Of a stretch of DNA of 64,000 bases, positions 1-7,510 are shown in pieces. How positions within the stretch are numbered: the first letter of the stretch is position 1; every line of letters begins with the position of its first letter. The notes below the pieces were generated by a model. That model was given only the letters and a program-made list of their open reading frames with translations. It was not told where the DNA came from and did no database searches. Source of the stretch: Bacillota bacterium. GTDB taxonomy: Bacteria > Bacillota > Clostridia > Acetivibrionales > DSM-27016. A program made the position numbers and the translations under genes. The DNA lies in the NCBI GenBank assembly GCA_023390115.1, contig JAEWDM010000026.1, positions 84,306 through 148,305 of the forward strand, read 5' to 3'.

Positions 1-691
1 AATCCCCGATAAAACTATTGCCGTATCAAAAGCGATACAGCAGTATGTTACAGATACATATGAAAAAGACTGCCGGTATATACCTAATGGAGTAAGCCTT
101 GCACAAAAAGCGGAAGCGCGTTTGATTACGGAAAAATACTTCATAAAGAGGAATGACTTTTTTCTCTATCTGGGCAGATTGGTGCCGGAGAAGGGTGTCC
201 ATTACCTGATACAGGCATATAATAAGCTCGAGACACGCAGGAAGCTGGTTATTGCGGGAAGCATAAGCCACTCTGAGGAGTATGGAAATTATCTAAAAAA
301 TATAGCCGGAAAAAATAATAGCATTTTATTTGCAGGGCATGTGGAAGGCAGAGAGCTTCAGGAGTTATTTACTAACGCCTATGCCTATATTCTGCCCTCG
401 GAAGTAGAGGGGCTGTCCATTGCTTTGCTTGAGGCCATGAGCTACGGACAGTGTGTAATAGCCAGCAATATCGTTGAGAATACGGAGGTTATCGGGGATA
501 AGGGATGGACTTTCAGGAATAAGGATATTGAAAGCCTATACGGGATGCTTGCTTTTGCTGACTCTAATCCTGAAAAGGTCGCAATGCAGAAGCAGAAGGC
601 CGAGGAATATATACTTGGCAGATATAGCTGGGATAAAGTGAGCTTAGAGACACTGGAAATATATAAAAGTATTCTGCAAAAAAGCAAATGA
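1..691 (+). CDS. Glycosyltransferase family 4 (5' end outside window)
   Basis: The open frame has no stop back to base 2, so the gene begins before the window and only its C-terminal 229 codons are present. The residues read from base 2 include a typical GT4 inter-domain stretch (IAVSKAIQQYV, then YIPNGV). The C-terminal GT-B Rossmann half follows, with FLYLGRLVPEKGVHYLIQAY and the nucleotide-sugar binding region LPSEVEGLSIALLEAMSYG, which carries the EX7E pair. It probably adds one sugar to a lipid-linked exopolysaccharide repeat unit at the cytoplasmic membrane; donor and acceptor cannot be read from sequence. Its TGA overlaps the next gene's ATG (ATGA), so it is translationally coupled to the chain-length gene. 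A TTG at 122 is an internal codon, not a start. Confidence 0.9.
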   Translation, partial: IPDKTIAVSKAIQQYVTDTYEKDCRYIPNGVSLAQKAEARLITEKYFIKRNDFFLYLGRLVPEKGVHYLIQAYNKLETRRKLVIAGSISHSEEYGNYLKNIAGKNNSILFAGHVEGRELQELFTNAYAYILPSEVEGLSIALLEAMSYGQCVIASNIVENTEVIGDKGWTFRNKDIESLYGMLAFADSNPEKVAMQKQKAEEYILGRYSWDKVSLETLEIYKSILQKSK

Positions 692-1392
692 TTGATTTTA
701 TGAGAGAATATATTTCTAACTTGATGAGGTGGGTATGGCTGGTTGTATTGCTTACTTTTATTGGAGGAGTTGCATCCGCATATATTACCGTAACGGGATA
801 TATTCCGCAATATAAGGCAAGCGTGACCTTGCTGGTTTCGGCACAGGGCTATGACCCTGTTACACAGCAGACATATATGGATATTATGGTAGGGCAGCAG
901 CTTGTGAAGGAGTATAAGGAAATTATGGTAAGCAGAACGGTTGCAAAAGCGGTAATTGAAGAGCTTGGACTAAATGATATTGACACCGGAGAGCTGTCTG
1001 AAAACGTAAGTGTAAATATAGTGGAAGGGACAAGAATTCTGGAGGTCTCAGTAGCCTCCGGCTCTCCTCAAATGGCGGCAAGGCTTGCAAACAGCTTCAG
1101 CAGGGTCTTTGCAGAAAAAATAACTAATATTGTAAAGCTTCAGAATGTTGCCGTAATAGACCCGGCGGAAGAACCGGTGCAGCCGGTAGATCCCGGGCAT
1201 AAAAAGAATATTGCCATTGGGGCGCTCGCGGGACTGCTTGCAGGTGTTTTTATTGTATACCTTATTGAAGAGCTGGACGAAACAATAAAAACCCGTGAGG
1301 ATATAGAGAAAGACCTGGGCATAAAAATACTTGGTACCATTCCCAGGATAAAAAGAAAAAGGGCGGGGGCAAATGGATATAAAAAGGCTTGA
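688..1392 (+). CDS. Wzz/YveK-type polysaccharide chain-length determinant
   Basis: This 234-residue protein has the Wzz layout: an N-terminal membrane segment (about residues 12-32, WVWLVVLLTFIGG), an extracytoplasmic loop, and a C-terminal membrane segment (about 164-184, IGALAGLLAGVFIVYLIEEL) preceded by a Pro-rich PAEEPVQPVDPGHKK stretch. The cytoplasmic tail ends in KILGTIPRIKRKR. In Gram-positive capsule systems such proteins act as transmembrane activators of the separate BY-kinase and set polymer length. Here the kinase gene starts 20 bases before this gene ends, which supports that pairing. The start overlaps the preceding glycosyltransferase stop. Confidence 0.92.
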   Translation: MIDFMREYISNLMRWVWLVVLLTFIGGVASAYITVTGYIPQYKASVTLLVSAQGYDPVTQQTYMDIMVGQQLVKEYKEIMVSRTVAKAVIEELGLNDIDTGELSENVSVNIVEGTRILEVSVASGSPQMAARLANSFSRVFAEKITNIVKLQNVAVIDPAEEPVQPVDPGHKKNIAIGALAGLLAGVFIVYLIEELDETIKTREDIEKDLGIKILGTIPRIKRKRAGANGYKKA

Positions 1393-2131
1393 ACTGTATA
1401 GCATGGACAGCCCCACGGGGTATGAGGCCTATAAGGTATTAAGAACAAACATACAATTCAATACGCCCGGCAACAGAATAAAGACAATTGCAGTTATTGA
1501 TTTTGCGCCAAAGTCAGGAAAGACATCTGTAGCCATTAACCTTGCTGTTTCATTCGCAAGGAATTGCAGGAAAGTGTTGCTTGTTGACGCCGATTTAAGA
1601 AAACCCGCATATATGAAGCGCCTGGGCGGAGATGCTTCCATAGGGCTTACCGGTTATATCTGCAGTGAATACATAATGCTCAGGGATATAATATTTGAAA
1701 CAAATATACACAACCTGTCGTTTATACCGGCAGGCAAAAACACCTCCGATTCCGCGGAGCTGGTGAATTCCTCCAGGTTTTCAGAGCTTATGCGGGAGGT
1801 GAGGGAGCGCTATGACATTATACTTGTGGACACTCCATGCCTGGGAAATGTAATTGACGGTGCTGTCATAGCCTCAAAAACAGACGGCAGCATTATCGTT
1901 ATTGCCCCCGGCTCCGTTAACCGTCATAAGGCCAAAGCTTTAAAGCAGCAATTGGAGCAGGCAGATTCCGCCATTCTCGGAGTAGTTCTGAATAAAGCGG
2001 CGGATTATTATGATAAGGGTAATAGCTGTTTTAATGCTTCACTGTATTTTGATACGGCAAAGGATGTAAAGAAATATGCCCTGAAGAGGTTCGGAAGAGG
2101 AAGCAGAAGCAGGAGGAGGGAATATGATTGA
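1373..2131 (+). CDS. Bacterial tyrosine kinase (CapB/YwqD type)
   Basis: This 252-residue P-loop protein belongs to the CpsD/CapB family of autophosphorylating tyrosine kinases that control exopolysaccharide export. The Walker A region is DFAPKSGKTSVAINLA (about residues 42-57), Walker A' is VLLVDADLRKP, and Walker B is ILVDTPC. The C-terminal tail has several tyrosines (DYYDKG, LYFDT, KKYALK, REYD) that fit a loose Tyr cluster used for trans-phosphorylation. The usual glycine-rich P-loop is here KSGKT, a somewhat divergent form. It overlaps the Wzz gene upstream and the phosphatase gene downstream by 8 bases, giving the classical activator-kinase-phosphatase trio. Confidence 0.93.
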   Translation: MDIKRLELYSMDSPTGYEAYKVLRTNIQFNTPGNRIKTIAVIDFAPKSGKTSVAINLAVSFARNCRKVLLVDADLRKPAYMKRLGGDASIGLTGYICSEYIMLRDIIFETNIHNLSFIPAGKNTSDSAELVNSSRFSELMREVRERYDIILVDTPCLGNVIDGAVIASKTDGSIIVIAPGSVNRHKAKALKQQLEQADSAILGVVLNKAADYYDKGNSCFNASLYFDTAKDVKKYALKRFGRGSRSRRREYD

Positions 2132-2822
2132 CTTGCACTGCCATCTGCTGCACGGACTGGATGAAGGGCCGGCCACAATGGAGGAATCTGTCAGGATGCT
2201 TCAGGAGGCAAAAAAAGTAGGCATAAAAACAATAATAACAACGTTGCATGTGCATAAGGGCATTTACAAATACAAAAATGAAGACATCCTCCGAAAATTT
2301 CATGACCTCAGGGAGAGGGCGGCGCATATGGGCGTGGACTTAAAGCTGGGCTATGAGGTGTTCATAGCGCCGTCGGTTTTGGAAAGCATTGACCTGCTTA
2401 TCACAAACACTTTAAATCATACGGAATATATGCTTATAGAGATTCCTTACAGGGAATGCCCATATAAAATACTCGAAAGCATTTACAGGCTGAAGTTTTT
2501 CAAAATTAAACCCGTTATTGCCCATCCCGAGAGATACGGTGCATTCGTCAGAGACGGCGAGCTGACGAAATACCTGATTGACAGCGGGTGCCTGCTGCAA
2601 GTAGACACTGCCAGTATTATAGGCGTGTATGGCAGAAAAGTAAAATATATTTCAATGAGATTAATTAAGAGCGGCAGGGCTCACTTTGTTGCGTCCAACG
2701 CACATTTTGCGGGAGATTATTCAGAATGGTACATAAAGGCGTATTGGAACGTAGTGAAATGGACAGGAACGGAACATGCCGACAGGCTGTTTCGTGAAAA
2801 TGCCTCCGTGATAATTTCGTAA
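2124..2822 (+). CDS. PHP-family tyrosine-protein phosphatase (CpsB/YwqE type)
   Basis: The 232-residue protein starts directly with the metal-binding motif MIDLHCHLLHGLDEGP, followed by TLHVHKG, GYEVF and PVIAHPERY, in the order found in CpsB/CapC/YwqE phosphatases that dephosphorylate the BY-kinase. The C-terminal motif usually written SDAH reads ASNAH (about residues 191-195), so a residue that normally ligands metal is Asn rather than Asp. The second His motif is TLHVH rather than the more usual TPHH. Activity may therefore be altered, but the fold and operon context are clear. The gene overlaps the kinase gene by 8 bases. Confidence 0.9.
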   Translation: MIDLHCHLLHGLDEGPATMEESVRMLQEAKKVGIKTIITTLHVHKGIYKYKNEDILRKFHDLRERAAHMGVDLKLGYEVFIAPSVLESIDLLITNTLNHTEYMLIEIPYRECPYKILESIYRLKFFKIKPVIAHPERYGAFVRDGELTKYLIDSGCLLQVDTASIIGVYGRKVKYISMRLIKSGRAHFVASNAHFAGDYSEWYIKAYWNVVKWTGTEHADRLFRENASVIIS

Positions 2823-2860
2823 CAATGTAAAAAGCGATTTTGAAAGATAAGGTGTTAAAA

Positions 2861-3529
2861 ATGGACAAGCTGCAACAGCACATTCAGGATATTGTCAGTG
2901 AAAGAGATCTGTATAGTAATACCGGACATCACTATGAGATAGGCAAAAGAATTTTTGATACTGTTATATCATCAGTAGGGCTGCTGGTACTGACTCCAAT
3001 ACTTCTTGCAGTTGCCGGAGCGATTAAGCTGGATTCTAAGGGGCCTGTTTTTTTTATACAGAAAAGAGTGGGATATAAAGGGAAAATATTCAATATGTAT
3101 AAATTCCGTACTATGGACATTAATGCGGAGGATCTTTTAAGAGAGATAGAACACAAAAATGAAGCAGCAGGACATATGTTCAAAATGAGGAATGATCCCC
3201 GGATTACAAGAGTAGGCAAGGTATTGAGAAAAACCAGCATTGACGAGCTGCCGCAGCTTGTTAATGTTGTTAAAGGAGAAATGAGTCTTGTAGGCCCCAG
3301 ACCCCCGCTGATAAGGGAGGTGGAGAAATATGAGCTGTGGCATCACCTCAGAATGTCTGTAAGGCCGGGATTAACCGGCATGTGGCAGATTAGCGGGAGA
3401 AATAAGATAGGCTTCGAGGAAATGGTGCGGTTGGACTTAAAATACATAAAGGAACGAAGCTTTCGGAACGATTTGAAAATTATTATCAGGACAGTGCCGG
3501 TGCTTTTGGGTGATCGGAATGCATTTTAG
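2861..3529 (+). CDS. Undecaprenyl-phosphate sugar-1-phosphate transferase
   Basis: This is a monotopic bacterial sugar transferase of the WcaJ/PssY family that starts the repeat unit by moving a sugar-1-phosphate onto undecaprenyl phosphate. It has one N-terminal membrane helix (ISSVGLLVLTPILLAVAGAIKL), then KGPVFFIQKRVGYKGKIF, the KFRTM motif, the KTSIDELPQL catalytic segment, MSLVGPRPPL, and RPGLTGMWQISGR near the C-terminus. I chose the ATG at 2861 (222 residues) because AAGGTG lies 7 bases upstream; an earlier TTG at 2840 has no good ribosome binding site. At 222 residues it is the short form without the multi-helix N-terminal domain of WcaJ. Confidence 0.93.
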   Translation: MDKLQQHIQDIVSERDLYSNTGHHYEIGKRIFDTVISSVGLLVLTPILLAVAGAIKLDSKGPVFFIQKRVGYKGKIFNMYKFRTMDINAEDLLREIEHKNEAAGHMFKMRNDPRITRVGKVLRKTSIDELPQLVNVVKGEMSLVGPRPPLIREVEKYELWHHLRMSVRPGLTGMWQISGRNKIGFEEMVRLDLKYIKERSFRNDLKIIIRTVPVLLGDRNAF

Positions 3530-3542
3530 AGCCGCATATAAG

Positions 3543-3598
3543 AGGGGACATACCTTATCGTAAAAGGAATACCCGTGAATCTGAAAGGTGTGTCCCCT
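3543..3598. repeat. GGGGACA-type inverted repeat
   Basis: AGGGGACATACC (3543-3554) pairs with GGTGTGTCCCCT (3587-3598), 11 of 12 positions matching across a 32-base loop. It fills the gap between the sugar transferase and the flippase genes and ends 19 bases before the flippase start. The same GGGGACA core recurs near 15727, 15957-16128 and 18363-18386, so it looks like a dispersed REP-like element rather than a gene-specific terminator. No T-run follows. Confidence 0.6.
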
Positions 3599-3616
3599 TA
3601 CATTAGAGGAGAGGGA

Positions 3617-5089
3617 ATGATTATAAACAAGCAGGAAATTATAACTAACTCTGCATATGTCTATATAGGAGACATAGCAAGTAAGCTCGTTTTATTTATA
3701 CTTAATGCTGTGGCTGCAAGGAATTTAGGCGTTATAGGATATGGCCTGTACATATATGGGATTAATTTGGGATTATTGCTAATTAACTTTATAGATTTTG
3801 GCACGAATAATTTTATATTTAAAAAGATTTCCGAGGAAAAGGGGAATAGCGCACTTATACGGCAGATTCTGGGGTTTGAAGCGATACTCTCGCTTGTTTT
3901 TACTGCAGCGCTGCTAGTCTTCATAAGCTTTACAGAAGATTCCTTATATGCACGGGGCATATTTATAATACTTTTTATATCTCTGCTTTTTGAGAACCTT
4001 GCCAACGTCTTCAGAAGTGTGTTAAGAGCTGTTGGCAGGTACGGTGGAGACTCATTTCTCAACGTTCTTTGCAGTTGTCTGAGGCTGATTTTCGGACTGG
4101 CGCTTTATTATCTGACATATAGCGTCTATGGCTTCAGCATTGGCATAACGATTAGTACTTTGCTTATATTGCTTGTCAGCTGGCATATGGTATGGAAGAT
4201 ATATGGCGGGAAGCTGAGGATATTAAGTAACGGCTCCCTTAATATGCTTTACACATTCAAAAGCTGCATTGTTTTTGCAATACCGATAATCATTAAGGGA
4301 ATATATATTAGGATTGACTCGGTATTAATAAAAGCTTTTGTAAGCAGTGTGGAACTGAGTCTGTATAATAGTGTAACTAAGCTGCTGTTTATGCAGTATT
4401 TTCTTCCTAACGGTCTTATTAATGTTATATTCCCTATCTTGACGAGGCTGTATTATGAAAATGATATTGCCGGCGCCAACAAATTTTTTAACAGGGTCTT
4501 TACTGTTTTTACTATTTTCTTTAATTTTATTCAAATGGTGCAGTATGTTTTTGCAAAAGATATACTAAGGATTATTTATGGCTCTGAATTTTCACAAGCC
4601 GGTATAATCTATAAAATAGTGGCGCTGTCCTTTGTCTTTACCTCACTGTCCTTCCTCATATCCTTCCTGTTTATGTCAAATAATAAAACCAATCTTTTAA
4701 ACAGGTATTATTGTATTGGATTGGCGGCAAAACTGGTTCTGGTTGTGCCGGTTACCTTGAAATACGGCGCTGTGGGAATGGGAGCGGCATTCCTTATTTG
4801 TGAGCTGATACAGTTTGCGGCATTTCTTTATGGGGCGTTTAAAAATAATATTGAATTTAAGCGCAGCTACCTGCTGGTGCTGATGAGTGTTTTAATTCTG
4901 GACGCCGCAATAATATTATGCAAAGCCGCGGTGTTGCAGGTAATATTGTTAATGGCAGGCCATTTGATTATTTCCCGGTTGTTTAAGCTTGAATTATTCA
5001 GATACTTTAAAGAATTTATAATAACGTCTCCAACGCATATAGGACATATGCGGCAGGCAATAAAAAAATATTTGCACAGGGGGGATTAG
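3617..5089 (+). CDS. Polysaccharide flippase (Wzx/MATE-like)
   Basis: A 490-residue integral membrane protein with about a dozen hydrophobic helices, of the polysaccharide biosynthesis (RfbX/Wzx) family in the MOP superfamily. It is expected to flip undecaprenyl-linked repeat units across the cytoplasmic membrane. Family features include the N-terminal NSAYVYIGDIASKLVLFILN with AARNLGVIGYGLY, and a central RIDSVLIKAFVSSVELSLYN. I chose the ATG at 3617 because GAGGAGAGGGA lies directly upstream; an in-frame GTG at 3575 falls inside the hairpin repeat and has no ribosome binding site. Base composition is AT-rich, as is common for flippases. Confidence 0.9.
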   Translation: MIINKQEIITNSAYVYIGDIASKLVLFILNAVAARNLGVIGYGLYIYGINLGLLLINFIDFGTNNFIFKKISEEKGNSALIRQILGFEAILSLVFTAALLVFISFTEDSLYARGIFIILFISLLFENLANVFRSVLRAVGRYGGDSFLNVLCSCLRLIFGLALYYLTYSVYGFSIGITISTLLILLVSWHMVWKIYGGKLRILSNGSLNMLYTFKSCIVFAIPIIIKGIYIRIDSVLIKAFVSSVELSLYNSVTKLLFMQYFLPNGLINVIFPILTRLYYENDIAGANKFFNRVFTVFTIFFNFIQMVQYVFAKDILRIIYGSEFSQAGIIYKIVALSFVFTSLSFLISFLFMSNNKTNLLNRYYCIGLAAKLVLVVPVTLKYGAVGMGAAFLICELIQFAAFLYGAFKNNIEFKRSYLLVLMSVLILDAAIILCKAAVLQVILLMAGHLIISRLFKLELFRYFKEFIITSPTHIGHMRQAIKKYLHRGD

Positions 5090-5090
5090 T

Positions 5091-5939
5091 GTGTTTTTGT
5101 CGGTAATTATCGCTACTCATAACAGGTACGAAGCAATGGTATGCTTATATGAAAATTTAAAAAAGCAGCATGTTAAGCCGGATGAGATTATTATTGTCGA
5201 TTCGTCGGATATAGCAGGAGGTGGCTATGACTGGTTTAAAGATGACTGGATACTTAAGGAACGGCATATTGAAGGGGCATGCCTGACCAGGCAGAGAAAC
5301 CTTGGAATAGATGCGCTTGATGAAAGAAGCGATATTGCAGCTTTTATTGACGATGATGTATTGCTGGAGAATGATTTTTTTAAGATAATATCAGATATTT
5401 ACAAGGAGGACAATAATGCTGAAATATCCGGACTCGGCGGATTTGTGACAGGAGAGGATGAAGATTTCAAATACTTTTATCAAAAGCCTGTATTAATAAA
5501 AAATAATGAGGTTTACAAAACAAAAACCTTGTATGGATGTAACATGATCTATAGAAGAAAAGTGGTTATGAATGAGAGATTCGATGAAAACCTGCTGTTT
5601 TACGGATTTCAGGAGGACAGGGATTTTTCTTTAAGGGCTAACAAATACGGACTGGTGGTCAGGACAAAGCATGCCAGATTAAGGCACTTACGAGTAAAGT
5701 CCGGGAGGATTGACAGGCTGAAGCTGGGATTTTCATTACTGGGCAATCCGTACTATATCATGAAAAAGCATGGAGACAGCGTACTGCGCATACAGTATCA
5801 TCTGCTGCATTCCTTTACTATAATTATGCTGAAAGCAATTTTTAAGAAAGAGCACAGAGCTTGCTTAATGGGAGCATTTATAGCGCTAAAGCAAATACTG
5901 TCAGGAAAGTTTTGTCCGCAAAATATAAAATTTTTATAA
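5091..5939 (+). CDS. Glycosyltransferase family 2
   Basis: This 282-residue protein opens with the GT-A nucleotide-binding motif FLSVIIATHNR and carries an acidic metal/nucleotide motif AAFIDDDVLLENDF near residues 83-96. GCNMIYRRKVV and FQEDRDFSLRA resemble the acceptor and catalytic region of GT2 enzymes, where an ED pair supplies the base. The start is the GTG at 5091 after a CAGGGGGG ribosome binding site, one base beyond the flippase stop. It likely adds a sugar to the exopolysaccharide repeat unit in the cytoplasm. The specific linkage cannot be inferred. Confidence 0.9.
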   Translation: MFLSVIIATHNRYEAMVCLYENLKKQHVKPDEIIIVDSSDIAGGGYDWFKDDWILKERHIEGACLTRQRNLGIDALDERSDIAAFIDDDVLLENDFFKIISDIYKEDNNAEISGLGGFVTGEDEDFKYFYQKPVLIKNNEVYKTKTLYGCNMIYRRKVVMNERFDENLLFYGFQEDRDFSLRANKYGLVVRTKHARLRHLRVKSGRIDRLKLGFSLLGNPYYIMKKHGDSVLRIQYHLLHSFTIIMLKAIFKKEHRACLMGAFIALKQILSGKFCPQNIKFL

Positions 5940-5975
5940 TAAAGATCGTTTGCTGTAAAGCATAAGGAGGGTATA

Positions 5976-7190
5976 ATGAAAATTCTGGATTCTCATGAGT
6001 TTATCGAATTATACAGGGGAAGCAAGGATTTGATGCTGGGATTCCTGCTGTGTGAAAAATATAATGATGAGTATGTCTTTTTATGTCCAAAGATTAATAG
6101 CTATGCTGATGAAAAATTTTTCGGACAAAAACGCTTTGATATGAAAAGAGTTGAAAATGCTTTAGGGCATATTCCGGGAAATATGAGATTTCGGTTTTAT
6201 TCCTGTATAAGGCTTTACAAAAAAATTATTTACTTTAAAAAAGTAGAATCAACCAATTTTTTTCACATACCTGCAGGGTACCTGTTTAAATTGTGGAGGG
6301 TTAAGCCTGACGTTATAATAGAATCAAATTATACCACTCTGACTCCGAGAAGCTATTTAAACTATATTGCCAGCAAGCTGTTCCGTATCCCCGTTATGTG
6401 GATAGACTGCGGGGACGGGGGAAGAATGATGATATTCAAAGCGCTTGAAAAGCCGGTTGCAAAAAACGCGGCAAAAGTAATTACATACAGCCAGGGAGGA
6501 AAAAAGCGGCTTATAGATAAGTATAATATTCCTTCTGAAAGAATTGTGGTCTGTCCTAAGCCTATTGATATCAATAAATACAGATTTTCCTTAATGGAAG
6601 AGACAAGACGGAAGAGCTTTTGTATAGGATATATTGGGAGACTGGCGGAAAACAAAGGCTTTGGAACATTCATAAAGCTGGCGGGGCATTACCTGAATAA
6701 AAGAATGCTGAAATTTATCTCTGTAGGGGATTTTACAAGTGAAGCCGAAAGGACAAGGTATATGCCCCTTATACCGGATAATATGCTGTTAACCGGGTAT
6801 GTGGAAAATAAGAACATACCGGAATATATGGAAATGATTGATTTATTGGTAATTCCCAATATGACAAATCCTCCCGCATTTACAACTGTCCTTGCGGAAG
6901 CGCTCGCCAGCGGTATTCCATGCATTGTGGGCATTAAAGGATATGAAGAATATGTTCCCGTTTGCCGTCAAAACGGATGCTTTTTTGTCAGGCCCGACAG
7001 CATGGAGGAAACCGTTGACAGAATCGAAGACTTGCTTGGTAAAACGGCGGAAGAGTATAATGTGCTGAAAAAACAAGCCAGGAGCTATGCGGAGAAGGAA
7101 TTGTCATGGGAGGCGCAGCTTCCCTTTTACAGATCTCTTCTGAATGAAATTGCAAATAAAAGGCCGCAGGCTCTGAAATACAGGAATTAA
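5976..7190 (+). CDS. Glycosyltransferase family 4
   Basis: A 404-residue GT-B enzyme. The N-terminal half is divergent (PDVIIESNYTTLTPRSYLNY, then VMWIDCGDGGRM). The C-terminal half carries the GT4 signatures FCIGYIGRLAENKGFGTFIKLA and PPAFTTVLAEALASGIPCIVG, where the EX7E pair is incomplete: Glu is present in AEALASG, but the first position is occupied by Ala/Phe-Thr. AGGAGGGT lies just before the ATG. It is the last gene of the polysaccharide cluster and is followed by an intrinsic terminator. No polymerase (Wzy) is visible in the window, so it probably lies upstream. Confidence 0.88.
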   Translation: MKILDSHEFIELYRGSKDLMLGFLLCEKYNDEYVFLCPKINSYADEKFFGQKRFDMKRVENALGHIPGNMRFRFYSCIRLYKKIIYFKKVESTNFFHIPAGYLFKLWRVKPDVIIESNYTTLTPRSYLNYIASKLFRIPVMWIDCGDGGRMMIFKALEKPVAKNAAKVITYSQGGKKRLIDKYNIPSERIVVCPKPIDINKYRFSLMEETRRKSFCIGYIGRLAENKGFGTFIKLAGHYLNKRMLKFISVGDFTSEAERTRYMPLIPDNMLLTGYVENKNIPEYMEMIDLLVIPNMTNPPAFTTVLAEALASGIPCIVGIKGYEEYVPVCRQNGCFFVRPDSMEETVDRIEDLLGKTAEEYNVLKKQARSYAEKELSWEAQLPFYRSLLNEIANKRPQALKYRN

Positions 7191-7242
7191 AGCTATAATA
7201 GCCTGTTTTAGAGAGCAGTATATTTACAGCATATCATCCCTT

Positions 7243-7275
7243 GCCGGTACCTATTTAGTGGGTGCCGGTTTTTTT
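7243..7275 (+). terminator. Terminator of the exopolysaccharide operon
   Basis: GCCGGTACC (7243-7251) pairs with GGTGCCGG (7261-7268), one G-T wobble, 9-base loop, followed by seven T residues (7269-7275). It lies 53 bases after the last glycosyltransferase stop. Confidence 0.85.
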
Positions 7276-7352
7276 CATATCTTCTGTATTAAAACCTGAC
7301 ATGCCGGTAAAAATTTTTACAGCCCGCAACTTTCAGCCCAAATAGATACTAT

Positions 7353-7455
7353 TTAACTTAAAACAATAATATTTCCGGAGTTTGTAGACAAATAATGCAA
7401 AATAATATATTATATCCGTGTAAAATTATGGTATAACATATCATCAAAGGGAAGA
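7353..7455 (+). promoter_or_regulatory. Conserved upstream block of the giant-protein gene
   Basis: About 100 bases here recur almost unchanged at 24609-24712 before the shorter paralogue, although the sequences on either side differ. The block holds an extended -10-like TGGTATAAC (7429-7437; TGGTATTAT in the copy) without a clear -35 hexamer, which could suit an activator-dependent promoter. The rest of the 7191-7510 gap contains only the terminator of the preceding operon and AT-rich DNA. Confidence 0.5.
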
Positions 7456-7510
7456 TGGGATTTGATGAGGCTTCAACTTATTTAATATCGTAACAATGGA
7501 GGTTTTTATT

